This document shows positions 17,193-25,595 of a stretch of 64,000 bases of DNA, in pieces. This DNA is from Pirellulaceae bacterium. Its GTDB lineage: Bacteria > Planctomycetota > Planctomycetia > Pirellulales > Pirellulaceae. A model generated the notes under the pieces. That model did no database searches, was not told the DNA's origin, and worked only from the letters and a program-made list of their open reading frames with translations. The stretch spans positions 620,001 through 684,000 of the forward strand of contig JAHBXT010000001.1 in the NCBI GenBank assembly GCA_019636385.1, written 5' to 3'. Numbering within the stretch: the stretch's first letter is position 1; the number at the start of each line of letters is the position of its first letter. A program made the translations under genes and the position numbers.

Positions 17193-18620
17193 ATGCTCTG
17201 CAGACGATCATTGCTGTTTCTATCGCCCGTTCTACTGGCAGGTGTTTGCCTAGTTGTGATTTTTGCCTGCAAGCCAAGAACCGCACGGCTCAGAGTGATC
17301 TTGCGTCCCGTGCCGCAACCTACCGTCGACTTGGCTACCGGACCGGCCCAGTCGTTAATGGCACCTAGATCACCCCAATCGCCCACATGGTCACGATTCC
17401 GAGGCGACAACGGAACCGGAACGAGCAGCGAAGTCAACATTCCAATTCAGTGGAGCGAGACTGAGAATCTTCAGTGGAAATGCAAATTGCCTGGAGCCGG
17501 TTCATCCAGCCCTATCCTCACAGAGCAATACGTATTTCTCACTGCCTATTCTGGCTACGGACAATCGTGGGCAACGGGCGAATTGAGCGCGCTCAAACGT
17601 CACGTGCTGTGTATCGATCGAACCGGAGGGACGATTGTTTGGGACAAGACCTATGACGCCACGCAGCAGGAAGATGCCTTTCAAGGCATGGGACTTCCTG
17701 AACATGGGTATGCGACCAATAGCTGTACCACCGACGGAGACAAAGTCTTTGCATTTCTTGGCAAGTCAGGCGTTGTGGCGTTTGATCTCGACGGCCACGA
17801 GCTATGGCGAGTGTCGGTAGGGACGGATTCAAGCAATCGCCACTGGGGTAGTGCCGCTAGCCTGATTCTCTACGATGATCTGGTCATCGTGAATGGTGCC
17901 GAGGAGAGTCAGACGCTCTATGGAATCAATAAGGCAGATGGACAGGTTGTATGGCAAGCTCCAGCAGGGTCATTGGAACTTTGTTATAGCACGCCAGCCG
18001 TTTGCCGTGTCAGCGATGACCGAGACGATCTGGTCCTGGCCGTGGCCGGAGAGATTTGGGGAATCAATCCGAAAACCGGCAAGCTGCTGTGGTACGCACT
18101 GACACCGATGGCCGGCAATCTATCGCCGAGTGTCATTATTGATGGCACCATGGCGTATGCTTTTGGTGGCCGACAACCCTCTGGGAGTGTAGCCGTCGAA
18201 GTTGGGGGCCAAGGAGACGTCACCCAGTCGCATGTTCGCTGGACTAGTCAGGCTACATCGTATGTATCAACGCCCGTGCTGGTCGCCGGAAAGTTCTACT
18301 GGATCGATGACCGCGGAATCTATTGTTGCCTGGATGCCTCGACCGGAAAGCAGCTTGTTCGAACACGTGGTCACGACCTGGGCGGTGGACGACCAGTGTA
18401 TGCTTCTCCTATTGCCGTCAACAACACGATTTACATCCAATCGCGAAAGGCTGGGGTTCTGGTCTTAGACGCCAAAGAGGAGCTGACCATCGTGGCCCAT
18501 AATCGCATCGCATCTGACGACAGTCAATTCAACGCAACGCCAGCCGTGGATCGAGGACAACTCTATTTGCGATCCGATGATTACTTGTATTGCTTCCGGC
18601 AAAATGGCTCGCAATTGTAA
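17193..18620 (+). CDS. Exported PQQ-type beta-propeller protein
   Basis: 475 residues from the ATG at 17193 (a GTG at 17181 is an alternative). The N-terminus is hydrophobic (LLFLSPVLLAGVCLVVIFA), followed by Cys, perhaps a lipobox of weak form. The body has the repeated W-motif of PQQ-like propellers: WSRFRGDNGTGTSSEVNIPI, NLQWKCKLPGAGSSSPI, VLCIDRTGGTIVWDKTY, VVAFDLDGHELWRVSV, LYGINKADGQVVWQAP. These proteins resemble the propellers of quinoprotein dehydrogenases and BamB, but dehydrogenase catalytic residues are not evident, so a binding or assembly role is as likely. It lies 19 bases after the VOC gene and is convergent with another PQQ protein. Confidence 0.85.
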   Translation: MLCRRSLLFLSPVLLAGVCLVVIFACKPRTARLRVILRPVPQPTVDLATGPAQSLMAPRSPQSPTWSRFRGDNGTGTSSEVNIPIQWSETENLQWKCKLPGAGSSSPILTEQYVFLTAYSGYGQSWATGELSALKRHVLCIDRTGGTIVWDKTYDATQQEDAFQGMGLPEHGYATNSCTTDGDKVFAFLGKSGVVAFDLDGHELWRVSVGTDSSNRHWGSAASLILYDDLVIVNGAEESQTLYGINKADGQVVWQAPAGSLELCYSTPAVCRVSDDRDDLVLAVAGEIWGINPKTGKLLWYALTPMAGNLSPSVIIDGTMAYAFGGRQPSGSVAVEVGGQGDVTQSHVRWTSQATSYVSTPVLVAGKFYWIDDRGIYCCLDASTGKQLVRTRGHDLGGGRPVYASPIAVNNTIYIQSRKAGVLVLDAKEELTIVAHNRIASDDSQFNATPAVDRGQLYLRSDDYLYCFRQNGSQL

Positions 18621-18821
18621 GCCAAGGTCGTGACTGCGAAGCTGCTGAAAATCGGGACTAAGACTCAGGCGGAAAAAAACTCTCCTATGTTTCTGGCGGT
18701 TTGATGATCAATGATTTAAAGGCCAACTGGTATTAGATAGCCGACTAGCTCAAGCGGCTAAGCTATAGCAATCAGCTACCAGGCAGGTCTTAACCATCCG
18801 TGGGGGTGTTACTCGTGGCTC

Positions 18822-20270
18822 TTATTGAGCGATCAATTGCAGACAGACCAACCGGTTGTTGCCACGGAGGTAGAGCAGTCCATGCGACAAAACGGGAGCG
18901 GCCCAACAGGGATATTCTAACAGAGGCTGGCCGTCGGGCCCCTTCAATGTCGATAAATCGCAAGTGGCCAGTGTGTCGAGCTTTTCAGAATTCGGGCGCA
19001 CTAGGTCTAATCGTCCGTGCTCGCCGAACACGACCAGGTAGCCATCGACGGCCAGCACACTGCAGCGCTCATGACGACGGTCGGCCCACATGATTTGTCC
19101 GTCTTCCCATCGAATGCAACGGAAGTCGCTGTCTTGCGGATTGCGGCCGTTGCAACCGTACAGATAACCGTCGATCAACACCGGTGTGGCCCAGTGGGCC
19201 CGAAAGCGACAACGATTGCGCGGGCCTGCATCTTGCCATGCAACGGTCCAAGGCTGTTGAACTGCGTCTAACAACACGCTGCCGATTTCGTAGGACTCGG
19301 AGACTAACACGCGCCGGCCATCGGTCACAGGTACCGCCGCGTTGACGCTCTCCAACATGTCCGCACGCCATGGAAACTCGAATCGCTTCTGCCCAGTGTC
19401 TGGATCAAATGCCAGCAGGCCGCCGCGCAAAAAGGCCAAGCCAGTGGCTTGGCCAGCTACCGTTTGCACCGTCAGCGATGCGTAACTGGATAAATCATCA
19501 CCGACTCGATACAGTTCTTTACCGGTCCGTTTATCAAATGCCACGATGGCCGAACCGTCGGGTTCTACCTGCCGCAATTGCTCCATCGGCAACTGCAGCG
19601 ACCGTTGAGGACTGCCACCGATCATCACCAACAACTTGTCGCCGTGGACAACCGGATTGCTGCCAACTCCAAAAAAATTGGGGACGACACGATAGTCGCG
19701 AATGGTATTGCGGTTCCATAGCAGTTCGTGCGACTGAGCATCAATACAATACAGGTCGCCGGCCACGCCATACAAAAATATCAACTCGCCATCGACGATC
19801 GGCGAACAGCGCGGACCGTTGTTGTAACCGTAAGCGTCGTCGTAGCGCACGGGACGTTGCCAGTGCCACAACGCACCGGCCGTCATCACATCGTAGCAGG
19901 TCAATCGTTCTTGGTCGCCGTAGCGATCGAATTGGTACAGCCGCTGACCGACGACCGCCGGACCGCCATAGCTGGTGCCCAAGGGAATTGACCAAACAAT
20001 GGGCGGATGTGGTTGCCACAAGCTGGCTTCAACACCCGTCTCGCGCGAGTGACCATTGCCTTGTGGACCAAGGAATACGCGCCAATCTTCGCCGCGTTCT
20101 AGCCAAGGTACCGCCATCGCCTTCGAAACCAAACGCTCAGCAGTCTGCTGCTCGCGTGGAGTGGCAGACATAGTGGACCCATTTGGCGAGCCATCGTCGT
20201 TAGGCTTGCTGCCAGCCAGCAGTGCGATGCAACCAATCAGCAGCCCTATTGAGACACGTTGGAAGCTCAT
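18822..20270 (-). CDS. Exported PQQ-type beta-propeller protein
   Basis: 482 residues from the ATG at 20270; a GTG at 20291 would add seven residues. The signal segment is VSIGLLIGCIALLAG. The mature part shows the same propeller pattern: WRVFLGPQGNGHSRETGVE, PIVWSIPLGTSYGGPAVVG, LTCYDVMTAGALWHWQRP, LYCIDAQSHELLWNRN, IVAFDKRTGKELYRVGDD, ending LLYLRGNNRLVCLQL. It belongs to the same broad family as the gene at 17193 but is clearly divergent in sequence. It faces that gene tail to tail across 200 bases. Function is unknown; it is probably periplasmic or surface-located. Confidence 0.86.
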   Translation of the reverse strand: MSFQRVSIGLLIGCIALLAGSKPNDDGSPNGSTMSATPREQQTAERLVSKAMAVPWLERGEDWRVFLGPQGNGHSRETGVEASLWQPHPPIVWSIPLGTSYGGPAVVGQRLYQFDRYGDQERLTCYDVMTAGALWHWQRPVRYDDAYGYNNGPRCSPIVDGELIFLYGVAGDLYCIDAQSHELLWNRNTIRDYRVVPNFFGVGSNPVVHGDKLLVMIGGSPQRSLQLPMEQLRQVEPDGSAIVAFDKRTGKELYRVGDDLSSYASLTVQTVAGQATGLAFLRGGLLAFDPDTGQKRFEFPWRADMLESVNAAVPVTDGRRVLVSESYEIGSVLLDAVQQPWTVAWQDAGPRNRCRFRAHWATPVLIDGYLYGCNGRNPQDSDFRCIRWEDGQIMWADRRHERCSVLAVDGYLVVFGEHGRLDLVRPNSEKLDTLATCDLSTLKGPDGQPLLEYPCWAAPVLSHGLLYLRGNNRLVCLQLIAQ

Positions 20271-20602
20271 GCGAGAGTCTGTTTTTTGCACAACCTTAAA
20301 TCAGCGGTAAATTTCGAGGCGGCATTGCCTGATCCGGCCACCAACCGAGGGGCATCGCTTTCCTGGTCGCCTGAAACAGCAGTATAACGCGCCGACGGCC
20401 TAGCGATACCGACCCAGCGTCCAGGTCTGCCCCACGACATTGGATTCTCCCAGACATTGTCGGGCGCGATACAAATGCAGACTGCGACGTGAAGTGACTA
20501 GATGCGAATTGGCGCGCCCAGTGCCAGGCTCACTTTTTGACTTACCGTTTGAGGCTGATATCTAACTCCAGGTAGTTTTCATGAGTTTAAGGGGATGTTA
20601 TT
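20271..20602. other. Divergent intergenic region
   Basis: About 330 bases between the PQQ gene start (minus) and the kelch-like gene start (plus). Apart from AAGGGG at about 20589-20594 as a ribosome site for the latter, I see no gene, repeat or clear promoter. Confidence 0.5.
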
Positions 20603-21661
20603 TTGGCTGGACCTCTGAGATTAAACATGATTCCCAATTTCACGATTTCCATTTGCCTCAAGCGGCTGGGTTGGCTGCTGCTGTCCTGCATCTTGAATCC
20701 GACGACTTCAGCCGAACGCGCCTTGGCTGAGGCGCCTGATTGGGTATTGGAGGCTCAGGCCAGTTGGTCAGCCCGCGATTCGCAGGCCGAGTGGGTCTAT
20801 CGCGACCGTCTATGGATTGGTGGTGGCTGGATGAGCTCGTTCGAGGCGCCGCCGCGCGATGTCTGGTCGTCTGCGGACGGCTGTAATTGGCAGCTCGAGC
20901 AGCAGTCGGCCGATTGGATTCACAGCGATTTACCGATGAATTTGGTCTTTGACGATCGGATGTGGCTGCTGGGAGGCTGGCACAACGGTCGCCTACCAGG
21001 ACATTCAGCCAGCAATCAAGTATGGTCTTCACGCAATGGCAAGTCATGGCGGCAAGTCGCGCCGGCTGCAGCCTGGTCACCGCGCTGCGCAGGGGTTGCA
21101 CTTGAACATCGCCAGCGGATGTGGCTGTTGGGCGGCATCGAGAACTACTATTTTGGCAATGACAAAAGTTTGAAAAACGACATCTGGTCGTCGGCCGATG
21201 GCGCCGATTGGACCTGCATTACACAAAATGCCCCCTGGAGCCCGCGAGCCTATCACCAAGCGGTTTCTATGAATGGTTGTATTTACGTGGTAGGTGGTGG
21301 AAATTATGTTCCTGAACATCACGCACTGAGCGATGTATGGTCATCAGAAGATGGAGCTAATTGGACCCAGTTGTGCTCAGCAGCTGCCTGGAAGCCGCGA
21401 ATCTGGTTTTCTGCAGCCGTCTATCGAAATCGAATTTGGGTTCTGGGCGGCTGGTCGCAGGAGAGCGGAAATCTGGGGGACGTTTGGCATTCGACCGATG
21501 GTGTGTCCTGGCAGCAATTACACACCGAACATTGCTGGAAAGCTCGCCACGAACATTCAGCCTTTGTCTTAGGCGACAAGCTATGGATTGCCGGCGGACA
21601 TGCACAGCCGCTATCCAACGAAGTCTGGTCGTTAAGTCTGCCGCTAGATTGGCAGCCGTAA
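20603..21661 (+). CDS. Secreted kelch-like beta-propeller protein
   Basis: 352 residues. The TTG at 20603 has AAGGGG eight bases upstream; an ATG at 20627 in the same frame is a possible alternative, and both leave a signal peptide (LKRLGWLLLSCILNPTTSA). The rest is about six repeats of 50-55 residues with the pattern DVWSSxDGxxW, an aromatic/Pro-Arg step (WSPR, WKPR), then a strand ending WLLGG or WVLGG. This is kelch-like, but each unit carries an Asp/Ser/Asp-Gly turn similar to bacterial Asp-box propellers. It is likely a surface binding protein. No linked enzyme is apparent. Confidence 0.85.
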   Translation: MAGPLRLNMIPNFTISICLKRLGWLLLSCILNPTTSAERALAEAPDWVLEAQASWSARDSQAEWVYRDRLWIGGGWMSSFEAPPRDVWSSADGCNWQLEQQSADWIHSDLPMNLVFDDRMWLLGGWHNGRLPGHSASNQVWSSRNGKSWRQVAPAAAWSPRCAGVALEHRQRMWLLGGIENYYFGNDKSLKNDIWSSADGADWTCITQNAPWSPRAYHQAVSMNGCIYVVGGGNYVPEHHALSDVWSSEDGANWTQLCSAAAWKPRIWFSAAVYRNRIWVLGGWSQESGNLGDVWHSTDGVSWQQLHTEHCWKARHEHSAFVLGDKLWIAGGHAQPLSNEVWSLSLPLDWQP

Positions 21662-22215
21662 GTCCGTAACGCCAAGATGGCTACCCAGGATCGATTGGGA
21701 CACCGGGCAATCCGCCAATTTCCTCCAAACCTACGGCGAGTGCCAGAAACGTAGCCACCGTCGGCAGTCGGTCAGCGGCATGGATTCCATCGTCTGGCGA
21801 GGGTAGCCATGCGAAGGTTACCACAGCCACACACTCCATGACAATCGGCTGTGACGTGGAAGCCAAATCGAATAAATGCCCAAGAATGGGGGCTCTCGTA
21901 AGTCGCCTGTTGGCACAGGGACATCGTCGATTAGCAGTTGACGATTACCCACTTCTAAGGCTATCCTCTACAGTTCATTTCAGAGCACACTACTGTTCAG
22001 GTGTGCACTACTACTTAGCCTTCCGGGCTCAAGTGCTGTAAGGCCTGTTTATTGACGGGTCTGTGTACTGTGGCGGAGTGGCTTGGTCTGCGAGCCGAAC
22101 TCTAGTGGAGCGCTCAAGGCCGAGTTTCACGGCCCTCGTGTTGGTCGTCGCTAGCGGCGATTGAACCTGAGGTACATTGGCGAGTCGCGGAAACAACAGA
22201 AAGGTACCGATCGCA
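21662..22215. other. Long non-coding stretch upstream of rpsB
   Basis: 554 bases, the longest gap in the window, just before the ribosomal/elongation factor operon. It must hold the rpsB promoter and leader. I checked for a tRNA because of the piece GGCGGAGTGGCTTGG near 22070, but no cloverleaf closes. A 61-codon frame on the minus strand (21681-21866) is not supported by any motif. AGAAAGG near 22197-22203 is the likely rpsB ribosome site. Confidence 0.5.
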
Positions 22216-22965
22216 ATGCAATCAGAATTTGTCAAGAACCTGGTCGAGGCCGGTGTGCATTTTGGCCACCGTGTCAGCCGCTGGAATCCCAAGATGAAGC
22301 CGTACATCTACGGCGTCAAGAATTCGATTCACATTCTGGATATCCGCGAGACGTTGCGTGGATTATTACGAGCCAAGAAGTATCTGAATCAAGTTGCTGC
22401 CGGCGGCAGCCTAGTGCTGTTTGTCGGGACCAAACGTCAGGCGTCTCAATCGGTCGAAGAGCAGGCGTTACGTTGCGGAATGCCGTTTGTCTCCGAGCGT
22501 TGGCTAGGCGGTGCGTTGACTAATTTCCGCACGATTCGCTCGCGAATGGGGCGACTGGAAGAACTGGAAACGATCATCAATTCAGAAGGAATCAACTCTT
22601 TTTCCAAGAAGATGCAGTCGGCGCTTAATCGCGAATATCGCAAGATATATCGCAATCTGAACGGCTTGCGAACGATGAACCGCTTGCCAGAGTGCTTGGT
22701 AGTCGTCGATCCTTCTAAGGAGAAGAATGCGATTCGCGAGGCTCGTCGCTTGGGAATCACCACGGTAGCGTTGATCGATACCGATTCGGACCCCGAGATG
22801 GTGGATCTGCCTATTCCTGGCAATGACGACGGCATTCGATCGATCGAGTTGCTGCTGAGCGAGCTGGCTAATGCTGTGCTGGCTGGCAAGGCACAGAATC
22901 CCGACATGCAAAAGAACCAGACATCGGAACCAGCGGAGCAATTGCAGGAAACCGCTTCAGCTTAA
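22216..22965 (+). CDS. rpsB: 30S ribosomal protein S2
   Basis: 249 residues from the ATG at 22216; the frame upstream to 22177 is not part of the normal protein. It begins with [20 protein letters not shown] and [18 protein letters not shown], and contains [29 protein letters not shown] and the C-terminal [20 protein letters not shown], all standard S2 blocks. It binds the 30S platform late in assembly and is needed for S1 docking. It is the first gene of the rpsB-tsf-pyrH-frr run, 48 bases ahead of tsf. Confidence 0.98.
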   Translation: MQSEFVKNLVEAGVHFGHRVSRWNPKMKPYIYGVKNSIHILDIRETLRGLLRAKKYLNQVAAGGSLVLFVGTKRQASQSVEEQALRCGMPFVSERWLGGALTNFRTIRSRMGRLEELETIINSEGINSFSKKMQSALNREYRKIYRNLNGLRTMNRLPECLVVVDPSKEKNAIREARRLGITTVALIDTDSDPEMVDLPIPGNDDGIRSIELLLSELANAVLAGKAQNPDMQKNQTSEPAEQLQETASA

Positions 22966-23013
22966 CGCCCATCGCCTCAGCGTTCTGGCTGGCGGCATTG
23001 TACGAGGAGTAAT

Positions 23014-23994
23014 ATGACTACGATTTCAGCGAGTGATGTTGCCGAGCTCCGCAAGCAAACCGGAGCCGGCTTGATGGATTGCAAGAAGGCTCTTCAAGAA
23101 TCGGCTGGCGATTACGAAGGTGCGCTGGACTATCTGCGGAAAAAAGGCCAGAAGGTTGCTGAAAAGCGCGCGGATCGACAAGCCAGTGAAGGCGTGGTCG
23201 TCAGCCATATCAGCGCCGACGGCAAAGTTGGCGTGTTATTGGCCTTGGCTTGCGAAACTGACTTTGTGGCTAAGAACGAGGGCTTTATCGAGTTGGCTAC
23301 GCGCCTGCTGGACCTAGCCGTTAAGCATGGTGCCAAGTCGCCTGAGGAACTGTCTCAACTGACAATCGACGGCATGACGGTCGATGAGCGTCTGGTCGAT
23401 CAAACCGGCAAGACTGGCGAGAAGATCGTGGTCTCCGCGTTGCATCGGTTGGAAGGCGAAAAGTTGGCCAGTTACGTTCACGCCGGTAGCAAAATCGGTG
23501 TGTTGGTCTCGTACCAAGACGGTGGACAGGCCGGTGGCCCCGAATTCTTCCGTGGTGTGGCGATGCACATCGCTGCCATGAAGCCGTCGATCATGAATTA
23601 CACCGAACTGGATGCGGACTTTGTCGCTCGTGAAACCGAAGCGATGCAAAACCAAATTCGCGTCGAAAACGAAGACCGACAGCGACTGGGTAAGCCGCTG
23701 AAAGTCGTGCCCCAATTTGTCAGCCGCTTGCAGTTAACGTCGCAAGTCATGCAAGCTGCCGAAGAGGCCATCAAGGCAGAGTTAAAGGCCGAAGGCAAAC
23801 CAGAGAAGATTTGGGATCGCATTCTGCCGGGCAAGATCGAGCGGTTTATCGCCGACAACACACTGTTGGATCAAGAGCGCTGCTTGCTGAATCAGAACTT
23901 CGCTCTGGACGACACTAAGTCAGTGGACGCTGCGGTGAAGGCTTTTCATAGTCAAGCAGCCATCATCGCTTTTAAGCGAGTTGCTGTTGGCTAG
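23014..23994 (+). CDS. tsf: Elongation factor Ts
   Basis: 326 residues, guanine nucleotide exchange factor for EF-Tu. ATG at 23014 has GAGGAGT close upstream. The N-terminal UBA-like motif VAELRKQTGAGLMDCKKAL is followed by the EF-Tu contact region ACETDFVAKNEGF. The C-terminal half contains MHIAAMKP and a helical segment before ILPGKIERFIADNTLLDQ. The length is somewhat longer than the 280-residue E. coli protein and close to those of other planctomycetes. It is co-directional with rpsB upstream and pyrH downstream. Confidence 0.98.
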   Translation: MTTISASDVAELRKQTGAGLMDCKKALQESAGDYEGALDYLRKKGQKVAEKRADRQASEGVVVSHISADGKVGVLLALACETDFVAKNEGFIELATRLLDLAVKHGAKSPEELSQLTIDGMTVDERLVDQTGKTGEKIVVSALHRLEGEKLASYVHAGSKIGVLVSYQDGGQAGGPEFFRGVAMHIAAMKPSIMNYTELDADFVARETEAMQNQIRVENEDRQRLGKPLKVVPQFVSRLQLTSQVMQAAEEAIKAELKAEGKPEKIWDRILPGKIERFIADNTLLDQERCLLNQNFALDDTKSVDAAVKAFHSQAAIIAFKRVAVG

Positions 23995-24129
23995 TTTTTG
24001 CGAGTGCTCACACGGCTTTTGTCTGGGTGTCACCACAGTCGTTTCAGCGGGCTGTGGTGCCGCTGGCAGTCAGCACGGGACAACTAGCTGCCGCCGCCCC
24101 AGGTTCCGATCCTCCTGAGAAACCAGCCT

Positions 24130-24885
24130 ATGTCCGACGCAGCCACCGGCCCCGTTTTTCGCCGCGTAATCCTCAAGCTTTCGGGCGAAAGTCTCAGTCG
24201 CTCAGGCGAGCGCGGCATCAATATGGACGAGGTGATCGCGATCGCCAAGCAGGTTAAGCAGGCTCACGAACTGGGTTGTCAGATCGGCTTGGTGGTGGGT
24301 GGCGGAAATATCCTGCGCGGCGCGCAGTTCAAGACGTCGGCTGGGTCCTACATCGAAGCGGCTACTGCACACTACATGGGCATGTTAGCTACAGTTATCA
24401 ATGCGCTGGCTCTGCAAGAGGGACTGGAATCGCTGGGTTGTGCGTCGCGCGTGATGTCGGCCATCCGCATGGACGGAGTCTGCGAGCCATTTATTCGACG
24501 CCGCGCCATCCGACACATGGAAAAAGGTCGGATCGTTATCCTCGCTGCCGGAACCGGAAGTCCGTTTGTGACCACGGACACAGCGGCTACGCAACGTGCT
24601 CTGGAACTGGGTGCCGATATCGTGCTCAAGGCTACGCGGGTGGATGGTGTTTATAGCGACGACCCCGAAAAGAATCCGCACGCCATTCTGCATCATGAAC
24701 TGGATTACGATACGGTACTGCAACAAAATTTGAAGGTCATGGACGGCACGGCGATTTTGCAGTGTCGCGACCATCGGCTACCCATCCTAGTCTTCAATTT
24801 CAAGAAGGATGGCAATATAGTAAAGGCGATCAGCGGCACCCGCGTTGGAACGCGAGTTGGCCCTGTGGCCACCAGCGTAAGCTAG
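24130..24885 (+). CDS. pyrH: Uridylate (UMP) kinase
   Basis: 251 residues, phosphorylates UMP to UDP in pyrimidine nucleotide synthesis. Amino-acid-kinase fold signatures are clear: [61 protein letters not shown], and [19 protein letters not shown]. It lies 135 bases after tsf and before frr, the conserved bacterial order. The ribosome site is weak (GAGA about ten bases upstream). Confidence 0.98.
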   Translation: MSDAATGPVFRRVILKLSGESLSRSGERGINMDEVIAIAKQVKQAHELGCQIGLVVGGGNILRGAQFKTSAGSYIEAATAHYMGMLATVINALALQEGLESLGCASRVMSAIRMDGVCEPFIRRRAIRHMEKGRIVILAAGTGSPFVTTDTAATQRALELGADIVLKATRVDGVYSDDPEKNPHAILHHELDYDTVLQQNLKVMDGTAILQCRDHRLPILVFNFKKDGNIVKAISGTRVGTRVGPVATSVS

Positions 24886-24970
24886 TCGCTTGATGGACTA
24901 ACTAGATCGATGGTCGGCGCAGATCGAACATCGACGGCATTTCAATTCGCTAGCCCCAAGGATTTCTACT

Positions 24971-25531
24971 ATGACGATCGACGATGCACTGTTGGATGCG
25001 GAAGAGCGAATGGAAAAGGCGGTCGGGGTGCTCAAGCACGCCCTCAGCGGAATTCGAACTGGACGTGCCACGCCAGGCCTGGTGGATAGCGTTCGCGTCG
25101 AGGTTTACGGCTCGCAATCACCGCTCAAGCAATTAGCTTCGATTGGTGCCCCCGAACCCAATCAATTGGTGATTCGACCCTATGACGTCAGTACGATCAA
25201 GGAAATTGAAAAGGCCATCGTGGCCAGCGACTTGGGGCTGAATCCTCAAAGCGATGGCAAGATCATTCGCATCAATATTCCGGCGCTCAGTACCGATGTG
25301 CGCAAGAAGCTGGTCGCCCGCATCAAAGAATTGTCTGAAGAAGCCAAGATTTCTATTCGCAGCATTCGCCGCGATGCCAACAAGCTGATTGAAACCGCCG
25401 AGAAAGATAAACAAATCGGCGAAGATGACTGCCAGCGACTTAAAGATGAAGTGCAAGAGTTGACAAAGAAATTTGAAGGCCAGGCCGGCGAACTGGCTAA
25501 GGCTCGCGAAGCCGACGTCATGGAAGAGTAA
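24971..25531 (+). CDS. frr: Ribosome recycling factor
   Basis: 186 residues, splits post-termination ribosomes together with EF-G. AAGGA lies nine bases before the ATG. Characteristic blocks are RMEKAVGVLKHALSGIRTGRA, VEVYGSQSPLKQLASI, GLNPQSDGKIIRINIPALS, and VARIKELSEEAKISIRSIRR followed by the long C-terminal helix. Full length. It lies 85 bases after pyrH. Confidence 0.98.
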   Translation: MTIDDALLDAEERMEKAVGVLKHALSGIRTGRATPGLVDSVRVEVYGSQSPLKQLASIGAPEPNQLVIRPYDVSTIKEIEKAIVASDLGLNPQSDGKIIRINIPALSTDVRKKLVARIKELSEEAKISIRSIRRDANKLIETAEKDKQIGEDDCQRLKDEVQELTKKFEGQAGELAKAREADVMEE

Positions 25532-25595
25532 TTAGCTGCAATGAATTGCGTCCTAAGCACACCGTTCCGGCCCCGGTAGCCTGAAATGAAGAATC

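Noticed and set aside
21681..21866. 61-codon minus-strand frame before rpsB
   Set aside because: It has somewhat coding-like codons but no motif, no clear ribosome site and no neighbour that supports it.
22060..22140. Possible tRNA (GGCGGAGTGGCTTGG resembles a D-arm start)
   Set aside because: No acceptor stem, anticodon arm or T-arm can be paired; there is no T-loop consensus at a suitable distance.
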